From JBNJGB01 sp051747385 (GTDB taxonomy: Bacteria; Myxococcota_A; UBA9042; PHBI01; JACKFB01): a stretch of 64,000 bases of DNA. The stretch spans positions 109,867 to 173,866 of the forward strand of contig JBNJGB010000012.1 of assembly GCA_051747385.1 (NCBI GenBank), read 5' to 3'. The position numbers and the translations under genes are program-made. The first letter of the stretch is position 1. Each line of letters starts with the position of its first letter. The notes under the pieces were generated by a model. That model ran no database searches. It saw nothing but the letters and a program-made list of their open reading frames with translations, and had not been told where the DNA came from. Shown here one piece after another: positions 51,650 through 60,395 of this stretch.

Positions 51650-52489
51650 CTAGCCGAGCAGCCGGAGGGCCAGGTTCGGCAGGGCGTTGGCCTGCGAGAG
51701 CATCGACACGCCCGCCTGCTGGAGGACCTGGGCCTTGGCGAAGGACGCGCTCTCGGAGGCCATGTCCGTGTCGCGGATCTGGCCCAGGGCCGTGCCGTAG
51801 TTCTCGATGGAGCGGCCCAGGTGGGTCGCCGACTGGCCGAGCTGGTTGATGGCCGCGCCCAGGCCCGCCCGCCGGGTGGCGAGCGTGTCCATGGCGCCGT
51901 CCAGCGCGTCGATGGCGCCCTGGGCGGTGCCGACCGTGCCCACGCCGCTGGCGCTCACGCCCAGCTCCCCCGAGTCCACGTCGGCCAGGGTCGCGGTGAC
52001 GCGGTCGTTGGTCGTGTTCCGGGCGCCCACCTGGAACGTCAGGGTACCGCCGGCCCCCGCCGTGCCGTCGAGCAGGTTCATGCCGTTGTACTCGACCGTG
52101 TCGGACACGCGGTCGATCTCGTTGACCAGGTCCTGGAACTCCGTGTTCAGGTAGCCGCGCTCGGTGTCGGAGATGCTGTCGTTGGAGGCCTGCACGGCCA
52201 GCTCGCGCATCCGGACCAGCATGTCGCTGACGGTCTGCAGGCCGCTCTCCGCCGTCTGCAGGATGGAGATGCCGTCGTTGGCGTTCCGCAACGCCTGCTC
52301 GTAGCCCCGGAGCTGCGAGCGCATGTTCTCGCTGACCGCCATTCCCGCGGCGTCGTCCGCGGCGGACTGGATCCGAAGGCCGGACGACAGCCTCGAGACG
52401 CTCTTCTGCATCACCTGCGAGGTCTGGCTGAGGTTGTTCTGGGCCGAGAGCGAGCCGGCGTTGGTCATGATGGCCAGGGGAGCAGCCAT
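51650..52489 (-). CDS. fliC: Flagellin
   Basis: A 279-aa short flagellin: conserved N-terminal coiled part (MAAPLAIMTNAGSLSAQNNL, QKSVSRLSSGLRIQSAADDA, VQASNDSISDTER) and C-terminal part (RIENYG-like SIENYGTALGQIRDTDMA, QAGVSMLSQANALPNLALRL), with only a small variable centre, so the outer D2/D3 domains are almost absent. ATG at 52489 has AGGAGA upstream. No other flagellar gene is in view. The FliB-like domain at 12714 is the only other flagellin-linked feature in the window. Confidence 0.95.
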   Translation of the reverse strand: MAAPLAIMTNAGSLSAQNNLSQTSQVMQKSVSRLSSGLRIQSAADDAAGMAVSENMRSQLRGYEQALRNANDGISILQTAESGLQTVSDMLVRMRELAVQASNDSISDTERGYLNTEFQDLVNEIDRVSDTVEYNGMNLLDGTAGAGGTLTFQVGARNTTNDRVTATLADVDSGELGVSASGVGTVGTAQGAIDALDGAMDTLATRRAGLGAAINQLGQSATHLGRSIENYGTALGQIRDTDMASESASFAKAQVLQQAGVSMLSQANALPNLALRLLG

Positions 52490-52631
52490 GGGTCTTCTCC
52501 TGCACGATGACGCCGGTCATCCCCGGCGGGTTTCCGCTGCGAGAGCCCCTCCCTCGCCGTTCACAGGGGAATCACGGGAGGCCGGGACGATGCCTTAAAC
52601 CGGAGCCGGGTTGTGGTAGACATCGATACAC

Positions 52632-52731
52632 GACTCCTGGGAAGGAATGGAGGTTCGAGTCCACGGCGCCGAGGCGCAAGCTGTGGTGGGACGAAACGAC
52701 GCGGGACTGGCAGCGCCAATTCAAGGAGTTG
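52632..52731 (+). repeat. Dispersed 100-bp repeat, copy 2
   Basis: 99 of 100 bases identical to 25021-25120, same orientation. Sits between the flagellin start and a TPR lipoprotein. The left end extends a further base or two (CGACTCCT), pairing with CAACTCCT of the right end on the other strand. Confidence 0.9.
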
Positions 52732-52798
52732 CGGCCCGCCATAGCGCCGTCGAATCGTCGGCGTGGGCCGGACCGGAGTTTCTTCACAGGAGTCATAC

Positions 52799-53749
52799 AT
52801 GAAACCCCTGCTCTCCGCTCTGCTCCTCGGCGCCCTGGTCGCCTCCTCGCCGGCGTGCCGCTCCGCCGACGACGCGCGCGAGGGGCCACCCCACCCCGAG
52901 GAGACCTCCGCGCCGGAGGAGGCCCCGGACCTGAGCGCCGCGCGGGCCGCCGTGGAGGCGGGGCGGTTGAAGGAAGCCGTCGTGGAGGCGCGCGCCGCCG
53001 TGGAGGCACAGCCGGAGCACCTGGACGCCTGGCTGCTCCTGGCCAGCGCCCACGAGCTCGCCGGGAACCACGACGAGGCCTTGCGGGCCGCGGACCGGGC
53101 CCTCGAGCTGGATCCACGGTCCGTGGGCGCCCTGGTCACGCGCTCCGCGGCGCTCCGGGGACTCGAGCGGCCCGAGGAGGCCGCGGAGCAGGCCGAGGCG
53201 GCGCTGAAGCTGGATCCCGACAGCCGCGCTGCCCTGTGGAACCTGGCGCGTGTCGCGGACGATCCGATCGAGCCGCTCCGGCGCCTGGCGAAGCTGGAGC
53301 CGGACGCCGTGGAGGTGCGGATGACCCTGGCGCGGGCCCTGGCGGAGCGGGATCGGCTCGGCGAGGCCGCAGAGCAGGCCGAGGCGGCGGCGGATCGGAG
53401 CCCGCGGGATCCGGCCATCCGGGTGTTCCTCGCCGGCGTGCTCTACGAGACCGGACGCTTCGGGACCGCCATGGACCACGCGCAGGCGGCCCTGAAGCTG
53501 GACCCCGACAGGAGCGAGGCCCTGGAGATCTTCAAGGCGGCGTTCTACGTGGCCGTGGCCGCCGAGCTTCGCTGCCGCCACGGGCAGGGGCCGTGGTCGG
53601 AGGAGGAGGTGGAGCCCGTCCTGGCCACCTACCGGGAGCAGGGCCTCGGGGGCACGGAGGTGTTCCACGAGTACCACGAGCGCTTCGCGGGCCGGGACGA
53701 CATCCGCGCGCGCATCGAGCGTGCGGCGGAGGACTGCGACGCCGAGTAG
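52799..53749 (+). CDS. TPR lipoprotein
   Basis: A 316-aa protein. The ATG at 52799 has AGGAG six bases upstream; a longer frame would carry the 100-bp repeat. Signal peptide ends in lipobox VASSPAC. After an acidic linker, TPR units at about 45-240: AEAGRLKEAV-like helices, AWLLLASAHELAGNHDEALR, DRALELDPRSVGALVTRSA, AEAALKLDPDSRAALWNLAR, DHAQAALKLDPDRSEALEIF. The last 60 residues form a separate helical tail (VLATYREQGLGGTEVFHEYH). Probably a periplasmic scaffold. Confidence 0.85.
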   Translation: MKPLLSALLLGALVASSPACRSADDAREGPPHPEETSAPEEAPDLSAARAAVEAGRLKEAVVEARAAVEAQPEHLDAWLLLASAHELAGNHDEALRAADRALELDPRSVGALVTRSAALRGLERPEEAAEQAEAALKLDPDSRAALWNLARVADDPIEPLRRLAKLEPDAVEVRMTLARALAERDRLGEAAEQAEAAADRSPRDPAIRVFLAGVLYETGRFGTAMDHAQAALKLDPDRSEALEIFKAAFYVAVAAELRCRHGQGPWSEEEVEPVLATYREQGLGGTEVFHEYHERFAGRDDIRARIERAAEDCDAE

Positions 53750-53820
53750 TCGGCCAGGGCGGTCGGGTTCTCGGGACCACTCGTCTTCATGCGGGAGTTC
53801 CGGGCGCGTCCGAGGCTCCT

Positions 53821-53903
53821 CTGGCGGGCGAGACGCCCGCCATCCCAGCCCTACGTCGACATTCCGGCCCGGATGCCCGGGACCGCGGGTGTCCCCGCCC
53901 GCG
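53821..53903 (+). repeat. Two-hairpin intergenic repeat, left of the repeat lipoprotein
   Basis: Contains GGCGGGC-GAGAC-GCCCGCC followed 50 bp on by GACCGCGGGTGTCCCCGCCC, two hairpins. A related copy, same order and orientation, is at 58131-58202, so the pair flanks the 4-kb lipoprotein gene. Similar GCGGGCG/CGCCCGC repeats occur in other bacteria. Confidence 0.7.
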
Positions 53904-53972
53904 CCGATGGTTCGACGAGCAGTGGATCGACTCGACGGAACTCGATTGCCCTGAGTAATCCGTCGGCCGCGG

Positions 53973-54002
53973 TTGACGGGGCGGGGTCCCGAGCGGTGGA
54001 AT
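53973..54002 (+). promoter_or_regulatory. Promoter TTGACG - 18 - TGGAAT, leaderless start
   Basis: TTGACG at 53973-53978 and TGGAAT at 53997-54002, spacer 18 bp, then seven bases to the ATG at 54010. No Shine-Dalgarno. The best -35/-10 pair in the window, with transcription expected to start at or next to the ATG. Confidence 0.55.
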
Positions 54003-54009
54003 CCCCGGC

Positions 54010-57000
54010 ATGATGGGGCGGCATCGGACGTGGCTCGTGGGGCTGGGGCTGGCGTGGACGTGGCTCGCCGGGGCGTGCGGCCCCGACGAGGACGAGGCGG
54101 CCCCACCGGCGACCGAGGCCGCGGCGGACGGCGAGGAGGCCGGGAGCGCGGATGGGGCGTCCGACGAGGCCCGCGAGGTCACGTGGTTCGCAGGGGTCGC
54201 CTTCTCCCACGGCCTGCCGGAGGGCGTCGCCCCGCTCACGCCGCTGCAGGCGGTCCGGCGCAGGCACGTGGAGGTCCACCCCGGGGAGGGGGACTCGCGA
54301 GAGGTGCGGCTCGTGGACGCCCGGGGACGGCGCCTTCGCACGTGGCAAGTGGACGCCCTGGGCGAGGACGGGTTCGAGGTGGGCGTGCGCGGACCCGACG
54401 GCCGCCTGGAGGAGGTCCGCACGATCACCCGGGGCGGGCGCCGCGTGGAGATCCGGACGGGGACCGGGGGCCGGGTCTCGCCGCGCTGCGCCGCCTTCGA
54501 GCGGGACCTGAACGAGCGGGGCCAGGTCGTGTCGTCCCGCTGCCTGGGGGACGACGACTCGGCGCGGGAGGACGAGCGCGGCGCCCACGAGCGGCGCTAC
54601 GAGGTCGACGCCCGGGGCTTTCGGACTCGCGAGCGGGCCTTCGACGCCTATGGAGAGCCCGTGCCGCTCGAGGAGGGACGCGAGGGCACGGAGCCTCTCC
54701 GCGCGGTCTTCCAGCGGCGGTGGAAGCGGAACGCCGGGGGACAGGCGACGGAGGCGGCGAGCTTCGACCGGAGCGGGGAGCCCACCGAGGACGCCGAGGG
54801 GGTGCACCGGGTCGCGCGCTCCTTCGACGAGGAGGGGCGACCGACGCACCAGGTGCGCTACCGGGCGGACGGGACGCGGATGGGCGGCCCCGACGGCATC
54901 GCCGAGATCCGCTGGCTCTACGACGACGACGGCGCCCTGCGGGAGGAGGGCTACCTCGACGCGTCCGGCAAGTCCGCGGCGGCGCCCGGAGGCCACGTCC
55001 GGGTGCTGTACGAGACCGACGAGGCGGGGCGCCCGACGAAGGAGACCTGGGCCGACACCGAGGGACGCCCGGTGGTGCGGGAGGACCTGGGCGCGGCAGC
55101 CGTGACCCGCCGATACGACGACAGGGGCCGCGTCGAGGAGGAGATCTACCTGGACGCCCGGGACCATCCCCGAGCGCTCCCTGGCCGGGGCTGGGCCGGC
55201 AAGCGCTATCGCTACGACGAGCGGGGGCGGGTCGTGGAGGTGCTCCGCCTGGGCGAGGATCGGCAGCCGCCCTCGGTCGCGGAGGCGGGCTGGGCCGCCC
55301 GGAAGACCGTCTACGACAACGCCGGGCGCCTGGCCGAGGTCCGCTACGAGGGCCCGAAGGGCGGCCTCGTCGCCGGGCCCGACGGCTGGGCCGTGAAGCG
55401 CGTCGTCCGGAAGCCGGCGGACGACGACTCCGGGGGGACCGTCGTCACCACGGAGACCCTGGGCCCGGATCGCGAGCCGACGCGGGGCGCGGGGGTGTCG
55501 TGGGCGCGGCGCACGCAGCGCCTGGATGCCGCGGGCCGGGTCGTCTCCGAGGCATGGTTCGACGCCGTCGGCGAGCCCACCGTGGAGGCCGAGGGCCGTG
55601 TCCACCGGGCGCGGTCCACGTTCGACGAGGCCGGGGACCTGGTGGAGATCGCCTGGAAGGGCCCGGACGGAGAGCCCGTCGTCCACGCCGCGGTCGGGGC
55701 CGCGCGGGTCCGCATCACGCACGACGCCGAGGGGCACGAGGTGAAGCGGGCGCTCTTCGACGTCGACGACCGGCCCGTCCGGGGCGCGGAGGGCTGGGCC
55801 ATCCGCACGCGGGACCTGGACGAGCGCGGGAGACTGGTGGACGTGCGCACGTTCGAGGCCCCCGAGCAGCCGGTCGGACGGGTCGGGGACGGCGCCGCGC
55901 GGGAGCACCTCTTCTACGGCGTGGGGACGCGCCTCCGCCAGCGCAGCTTCTTCGACGCTCGGGGCCAGGCCATGAGCGTCCGGCCCGGCGGATGGGCGCG
56001 GGAGGCCCACTCGGTGGACGACCGGGGCTTCCTGACGCGCGTGGAGTGGTTCGACACCAGCGATCAGGCCGTCGTCCGCGACGACCTCGGCTACGCCCGC
56101 CTGGACCGGGACCTGAACGAGCGCGGACGGCTGGGCGGCGAGCGCTATCGCGACGAGACCGGGGCCCTCGTCACGCGCCCGGACGCGGGTCATGCCGGGC
56201 GGCGACTCGAGCTCGACGAGCAGGGCCGCGTGGTGCGGGAGGTCCTCCTGGGCGAGGACGACGAGCCGACCATGAGCCCGGAGGGCTGGGCCCAGCGCCG
56301 CCTGAGCTACGAGGGCGACGGCTGGACCGTGCGCGCCGAGACGTACCTGGGCCCCGAGGGGCGCCCGTCGTTCCACGAGGAGGGCTACGCGGCCGTCGAG
56401 CGGGAGCACGACGCGCGCGGCCGGAAGACGCGGGAGCGCACCCTGGACGCCCTGGGCAATCCCGTGCCCGACCGCTGGGGGGTGGCGGAGCGCCGCTGGA
56501 CCTGGGAGGGCGACCGTCTGGTAAGGCATCGGACCCTCGGCCCCGACGGAGAGCCGGTCGCCGGCGAGGACGGGACGGCCGGCTTCGACCGGCGCTACGA
56601 CGGCCTGGGGCGGCTCGTGGAGGAGCGCACGGTGGACGCCGGCGGCCTGCCCACCGCAGGCCCCGAGACCGGGTGCGCGATCCGGCGCTTCGAGCACGAG
56701 CCGACCGGGGAGGTGAGCGAGGAGGCCTGCCTCGACGCCACCGGAGCCCCGACGCCGGGCGACGGCGGCTGGGCGGTCCGGGAGACGACGCGCAATGCGC
56801 GGGGGCGGGTGACGCGGATCACCCTGCGCGACGCGGACGGCGCGCTGGTGGAGGGGGACGCCGGGTGGGCCCGCGAGCGCCGCACGTGGGACGAACGGGG
56901 CTTCCTGGCCGGAGTGACCTGGGTGGGCGCCGACGGCGACCCCGCCGAGCGCGAGGGGGGCTACTCCGGCGTGCGCTACGAGGTGGGCGCGCGGGGGCGG

Positions 57001-57975
57001 CGGGTCGAGGAGACCTGGCTGGACGCCGACGGCGAGCCGGTGGCCCGGGAGGGAGGCCACTCGGGGCGGCGATGGCGGTACGACGCGTGGGGCCACGTCG
57101 TCGAGGAGGCCTGGATCGGCCCCGAGGGCGACCCCACGACGCGCGACGACCGGGCCATCCTGGGCCGCCGCTACGACCACACGGGGCGCCTGGAGGAGAT
57201 CCGCCACCTGGACGCGGACGGGCACCCCACCGTGGGCCCGGACGGCTGGGCCATCCTGCGCCTCGATCGGGACGAGAGGGGGCGGGTCATCCGCCGGCGC
57301 TTCTTCCTCGACGAGGACGACCCCGGCCGCGAGGGCGCCTCCTACGCCATCGTGCGGCTGATCCGGGATCGGTTCGGCCGCGTGCGCGAGCAGACCACGC
57401 AGAACGCCCGCGGGCAGCCCGTGGACCGAGAGGGTGGCGAGGAGGCCGCCTGGGCCACGGCCAGGACCGAGTACGACCGCCGAGGGAACGAGGTCGAGGA
57501 GGGGTGGTTCGACGCCGAGGGGCGGCCGGCCACGGGACCCGAGGGGGTGCACCGGATCCGCTACGAGTGGACGGATCGCGGGCGCCTGTCGTCCCAACAG
57601 CGCTATATTTCGCCGTCGACCCACGCGTCGGGCGGCTGGGCGCGGCAGGCCTACGACTACGATCGCTACGGGCGGTTGACGTCGATCTCCTACCAGGACG
57701 CCATGGGCCGCCCGGCCGTCGTCTGGGGCGGCGTGGCCGAGGCGCGCCTCAGCTACGGCGCGCGAGGCCGCCTGGCCCGCATGACCTGGCACGGGAAGTC
57801 CGGCGACCCCGTCGACGCCGAGGTCTGCTACCCCGGCGCCTGGTGCGGGGGCCGCCTCGTCCACGAGGCCCGCTACGCCTACGGCGACGGCGACGAGCCC
57901 CGGTCCGTGGAGCTGTACGACCACGAGGGCCGCCGGCGGGCGACGCTCGACTGCGCCGAAGGTGAGTGCTTCTGA
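54010..57975 (+). CDS. Giant lipoprotein of about two dozen YD/RHS-like repeats
   Basis: A 1321-aa protein. Signal peptide ends in the lipobox LAGAC, then an acidic linker (about 25-55) and, from about 90 to the end, tandem units of roughly 45 residues following the pattern [GW]A..R..YD.RGR..E...LD..G.P....G (for example RRYDDRGRVEEEIYLDARDH, RRYDHTGRLEEIRHLDADGH). This is the YD-like repeat of RHS/WG-type proteins, without an RHS core cage cap or toxin domain. It could be a long rigid filament at the outer membrane. Ends ATLDCAEGECF, a Cys pair. Flanked by two-hairpin repeats and served by a leaderless promoter. Confidence 0.85.
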   Translation: MMGRHRTWLVGLGLAWTWLAGACGPDEDEAAPPATEAAADGEEAGSADGASDEAREVTWFAGVAFSHGLPEGVAPLTPLQAVRRRHVEVHPGEGDSREVRLVDARGRRLRTWQVDALGEDGFEVGVRGPDGRLEEVRTITRGGRRVEIRTGTGGRVSPRCAAFERDLNERGQVVSSRCLGDDDSAREDERGAHERRYEVDARGFRTRERAFDAYGEPVPLEEGREGTEPLRAVFQRRWKRNAGGQATEAASFDRSGEPTEDAEGVHRVARSFDEEGRPTHQVRYRADGTRMGGPDGIAEIRWLYDDDGALREEGYLDASGKSAAAPGGHVRVLYETDEAGRPTKETWADTEGRPVVREDLGAAAVTRRYDDRGRVEEEIYLDARDHPRALPGRGWAGKRYRYDERGRVVEVLRLGEDRQPPSVAEAGWAARKTVYDNAGRLAEVRYEGPKGGLVAGPDGWAVKRVVRKPADDDSGGTVVTTETLGPDREPTRGAGVSWARRTQRLDAAGRVVSEAWFDAVGEPTVEAEGRVHRARSTFDEAGDLVEIAWKGPDGEPVVHAAVGAARVRITHDAEGHEVKRALFDVDDRPVRGAEGWAIRTRDLDERGRLVDVRTFEAPEQPVGRVGDGAAREHLFYGVGTRLRQRSFFDARGQAMSVRPGGWAREAHSVDDRGFLTRVEWFDTSDQAVVRDDLGYARLDRDLNERGRLGGERYRDETGALVTRPDAGHAGRRLELDEQGRVVREVLLGEDDEPTMSPEGWAQRRLSYEGDGWTVRAETYLGPEGRPSFHEEGYAAVEREHDARGRKTRERTLDALGNPVPDRWGVAERRWTWEGDRLVRHRTLGPDGEPVAGEDGTAGFDRRYDGLGRLVEERTVDAGGLPTAGPETGCAIRRFEHEPTGEVSEEACLDATGAPTPGDGGWAVRETTRNARGRVTRITLRDADGALVEGDAGWARERRTWDERGFLAGVTWVGADGDPAEREGGYSGVRYEVGARGRRVEETWLDADGEPVAREGGHSGRRWRYDAWGHVVEEAWIGPEGDPTTRDDRAILGRRYDHTGRLEEIRHLDADGHPTVGPDGWAILRLDRDERGRVIRRRFFLDEDDPGREGASYAIVRLIRDRFGRVREQTTQNARGQPVDREGGEEAAWATARTEYDRRGNEVEEGWFDAEGRPATGPEGVHRIRYEWTDRGRLSSQQRYISPSTHASGGWARQAYDYDRYGRLTSISYQDAMGRPAVVWGGVAEARLSYGARGRLARMTWHGKSGDPVDAEVCYPGAWCGGRLVHEARYAYGDGDEPRSVELYDHEGRRRATLDCAEGECF

Positions 57976-58007
57976 ACCGCGTCGACTCCGAGGAGAGCGG
58001 GCGAAAC

Positions 58008-58039
58008 GTGGACGTGGACGTGGTCGTGGTCGTGGTCGA
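58008..58039. repeat. GTGGAC/GTGGTC hexamer repeat
   Basis: Two GTGGAC and three GTGGTC units after the repeat-lipoprotein stop; minus strand reads GACCAC, as at 42188 and, shorter, 26605. Position in the 300-bp gap between convergent genes. Confidence 0.75.
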
Positions 58040-58130
58040 CATGGCGGCGACTCGCGCGGCGAGCCGGACGTCGGCGGCAGGGGGACCGGCATCCCCTCAA
58101 TGCACTCCCCGGCCGTGAGACATGCCACGT

Positions 58131-58202
58131 CTGGCGGGCTGGAAGCCCGACGTCCCAGCAAACGCGACCGGCGCTCGGGACCGCGGGCGTCCCCGCCCGC
58201 GC
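58131..58202 (+). repeat. Two-hairpin intergenic repeat, right of the repeat lipoprotein
   Basis: CTGGCGGGC...GCCCG..GTCCCAGC then CGGGACCGCGGGCGTCCCCG matches the left copy at 53821 in order, orientation and most bases; the left hairpin has one imperfect arm. Confidence 0.7.
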
Positions 58203-58233
58203 AGGGTTCGCCCGGCGGGAGCCGCTCCTTCAG

Positions 58234-58270
58234 GCAAGGGCACGGGCAAGGGCAAGGGCAAGGGCAAGGG
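58234..58270 (+). repeat. GGGCAA hexamer tract next to gltX
   Basis: Six units of GGGCAA with one GGGCAC. It is the hexamer part of the 160-bp element without its conserved 5' segment and hairpin. The last unit stops about two bases from the gltX stop codon (58273). Confidence 0.9.
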
Positions 58271-58272
58271 GG

Positions 58273-59727
58273 CTACGGTCGCAGGAGCCGCATGGCCTCG
58301 CGGAGGCGGGCCTGGCAGCGCGCCTTGCCCAGGGCCTCCATGGTCGTGAACAGCGGCGGGGTGGCCTTGCGGCCGGTGACCACCAGCCGGACCACCATGA
58401 ACAGCTCGCGGGCCTTCCAGCCGGTCTCCTCGCACTGGGCGCGGAGGACCTCCTCGATGGCCTCGGCCTGCCAGGCGGTCAGCGTGTCGACCGCCTCCGT
58501 GACGCTCTTCACGGCCCGGTAGGTCTCCACCTTGTCCCGCTTCTTCGGGATGAGGTGGTCGGCCTCCAGGGTGAAGTCGTCCCCGAAGAAGTACGTCGTC
58601 ATGGGCACGAAGTCCTCGAGGCGCTTGATGCGCTCCAGGACCAGCGGTGCCAGCTTCGTCAGGTACTCCGTCGACAGCAGCCAGCCCTGGAGGCGCTCCA
58701 CGAGCTCCTCGGGGGTGAGGTCCCGCATGTACTGGCCGTTGAGCCAGTCCAGCTTCTCCAGGTTGAAGATGGGGCCCGACAGGCTCATCCGCGACCAGTC
58801 GAAGTGCTCCTCCATCTCCTCAAGGGTGAACTTCTCGCGCTCGTCGGGCATGGACCAGCCCATGCGGCCGAGGAAGTTCACCATGGCCTCCGGCAGGAAG
58901 CCGGCGCGCTCGTAGTACTCCAGGCTGACCGGGTTCTTCCGCTTCGAGATCTTGGACTTGTCGGTGTTCCGGAGCAGCGGCAGGTGGATGAAGGCCGGCG
59001 GCTCCCAGCCGAAGGCCTCGTACAGGCGCACGTGCTTCGGCGTGGACGGGATCCACTCCTCCGCCCGGATGACGTGGGTGATCCCCATGAGGTGGTCGTC
59101 CACCACGTTCGCGAGGTGGTAGGTGGGGAAGCCGTCCGACTTCAGCAGGATCTGGTCGTCGATCTCCTCGTTCTCGAAGGAGATCCACCCCCGCAGTCCG
59201 TCCTGGAAGCTGGTGGCGCCCGTCAGCGGCATCTTCATCCGGATGACGTGGTCCTCGCCCGCGTCCAGCCGCTTCTGCACCTCCGCCTGGTCCAGGCCCC
59301 GGTAGCGCCGATCGTAGGTGGTCTTCCGGCCCTCGACCCGGGCCGCCCGGCGCATCTCCTCCAGCTCCCGGGAGGTGGCGAAGCAGTAGTAGGCCTTGCC
59401 CTCGTCCACCAGCTTCTTCGCGTACTTCCGGTAGATCTCGGCGCGCTCGCTCTGGCGATACGGGCCGTGGGGGCCCCCGACGTCCGGGCCCTCGTCCCAG
59501 TCCAGCCCCAGCCACCGGAGGCTGTGGAAGATGGCCTGCTCGCTGGCCGGCGTGGAGCGCTCGCGGTCCGTGTCCTCGATGCGCAGCACGAACCTCCCGC
59601 CGTGCTTGCGCGCGAACACGAGGTTGAACAGCGCGACGTAGGCCGTCCCCACGTGGGGATCGCCGGTCGGGCTGGGGGCGACGCGGACGCGGACGGGCCG
59701 GTCGGACGGGATGGGGATGTCGGTCAT
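58273..59727 (-). CDS. gltX: Glutamyl-tRNA synthetase
   Basis: A 484-aa class I aminoacyl-tRNA synthetase. The HIGH region is APSPTGDPHVGTAYVALFN, with RIEDTDRERS, and KISKRKNPVSLEYY is the KMSKS-type loop; the anticodon domain ends RARCQARLREAMRLLRP. ATG at 59727 overlaps the gmk stop (ATGA). Full length. It charges tRNA-Glu, or tRNA-Gln as well if the organism lacks GlnRS. Last gene of the operon. Confidence 0.96.
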   Translation of the reverse strand: MTDIPIPSDRPVRVRVAPSPTGDPHVGTAYVALFNLVFARKHGGRFVLRIEDTDRERSTPASEQAIFHSLRWLGLDWDEGPDVGGPHGPYRQSERAEIYRKYAKKLVDEGKAYYCFATSRELEEMRRAARVEGRKTTYDRRYRGLDQAEVQKRLDAGEDHVIRMKMPLTGATSFQDGLRGWISFENEEIDDQILLKSDGFPTYHLANVVDDHLMGITHVIRAEEWIPSTPKHVRLYEAFGWEPPAFIHLPLLRNTDKSKISKRKNPVSLEYYERAGFLPEAMVNFLGRMGWSMPDEREKFTLEEMEEHFDWSRMSLSGPIFNLEKLDWLNGQYMRDLTPEELVERLQGWLLSTEYLTKLAPLVLERIKRLEDFVPMTTYFFGDDFTLEADHLIPKKRDKVETYRAVKSVTEAVDTLTAWQAEAIEEVLRAQCEETGWKARELFMVVRLVVTGRKATPPLFTTMEALGKARCQARLREAMRLLRP

Positions 59728-60395
59728 GCCTGCTCTTCCTGCTGCGCTTCCTGGTCTTCTTCGCCCTCGTGGAGGAGCCGTTCGAGGACCTCCCGGTGCC
59801 GGGAGGTGCGGCTGCGCTCCGCCTCGAGGACGGCCCGGAACGACCGGACGGCGCCCTCCACCGTGTCGTTCACGATGAGGTAGCGGTAGTGATCCGCCAG
59901 GGCGATCTCGCGCCGCGCGTTGTTCAGGCGCACGGCGATGTGCTCGTCCGTGTCCGTCGCCCGCCCTCGGAGCCGCTCTTCCAGGGCCGCCATGGACGGC
60001 GGCACCATGAACACGGTCGCGGCCTCCGGATAGGCGGGCACGAGCTGCAGGCCGCCCTGGGGATCGATGTCGAAGAGGATGTCCTTGCCCTCGGCCCACA
60101 GGCGCCGGATCTCCGCGTGGCTCGTGCCGTAGCGGTGGCTGTGCACCGGCGCCCACTCGGCGAAGGCGTCCTGGTCCACGAGGCGGTCGAACTCCTCGTC
60201 GCTCACGAACCAGTAGTCGACGCCGTGCACCTCGCCCGGACGCGGCGGACGCGTCGTGTGGCTGACGCTGAACGCCAGGTCGGGCTCGTCCTCCAGCAAC
60301 CTCCGGGCGACGGTGGTCTTCCCGGTGCCGCTGGGCGCCGTGAACACCACCATGAGGCCGTGGACGGGCTCAGGCGATGTTCTGGACCTGCTCAC
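59724..60395 (-). CDS. gmk: Guanylate kinase
   Basis: A 223-aa enzyme (GMP to GDP). P-loop APSGTGKTTVARRL, SVSHTTRPPRPGEVHGVDYWF for the GMP site, FDIDPQGG. The start is a GTG at 60395 (GGAG upstream), overlapping yicC by 26 bp; an ATG at 60353 is the alternative and would still give a complete kinase. The C-terminal tail EEDQEAQQEEQA is extra and acidic. yicC-gmk adjacency is usual in bacteria. Confidence 0.95.
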   Translation of the reverse strand: MSRSRTSPEPVHGLMVVFTAPSGTGKTTVARRLLEDEPDLAFSVSHTTRPPRPGEVHGVDYWFVSDEEFDRLVDQDAFAEWAPVHSHRYGTSHAEIRRLWAEGKDILFDIDPQGGLQLVPAYPEAATVFMVPPSMAALEERLRGRATDTDEHIAVRLNNARREIALADHYRYLIVNDTVEGAVRSFRAVLEAERSRTSRHREVLERLLHEGEEDQEAQQEEQA

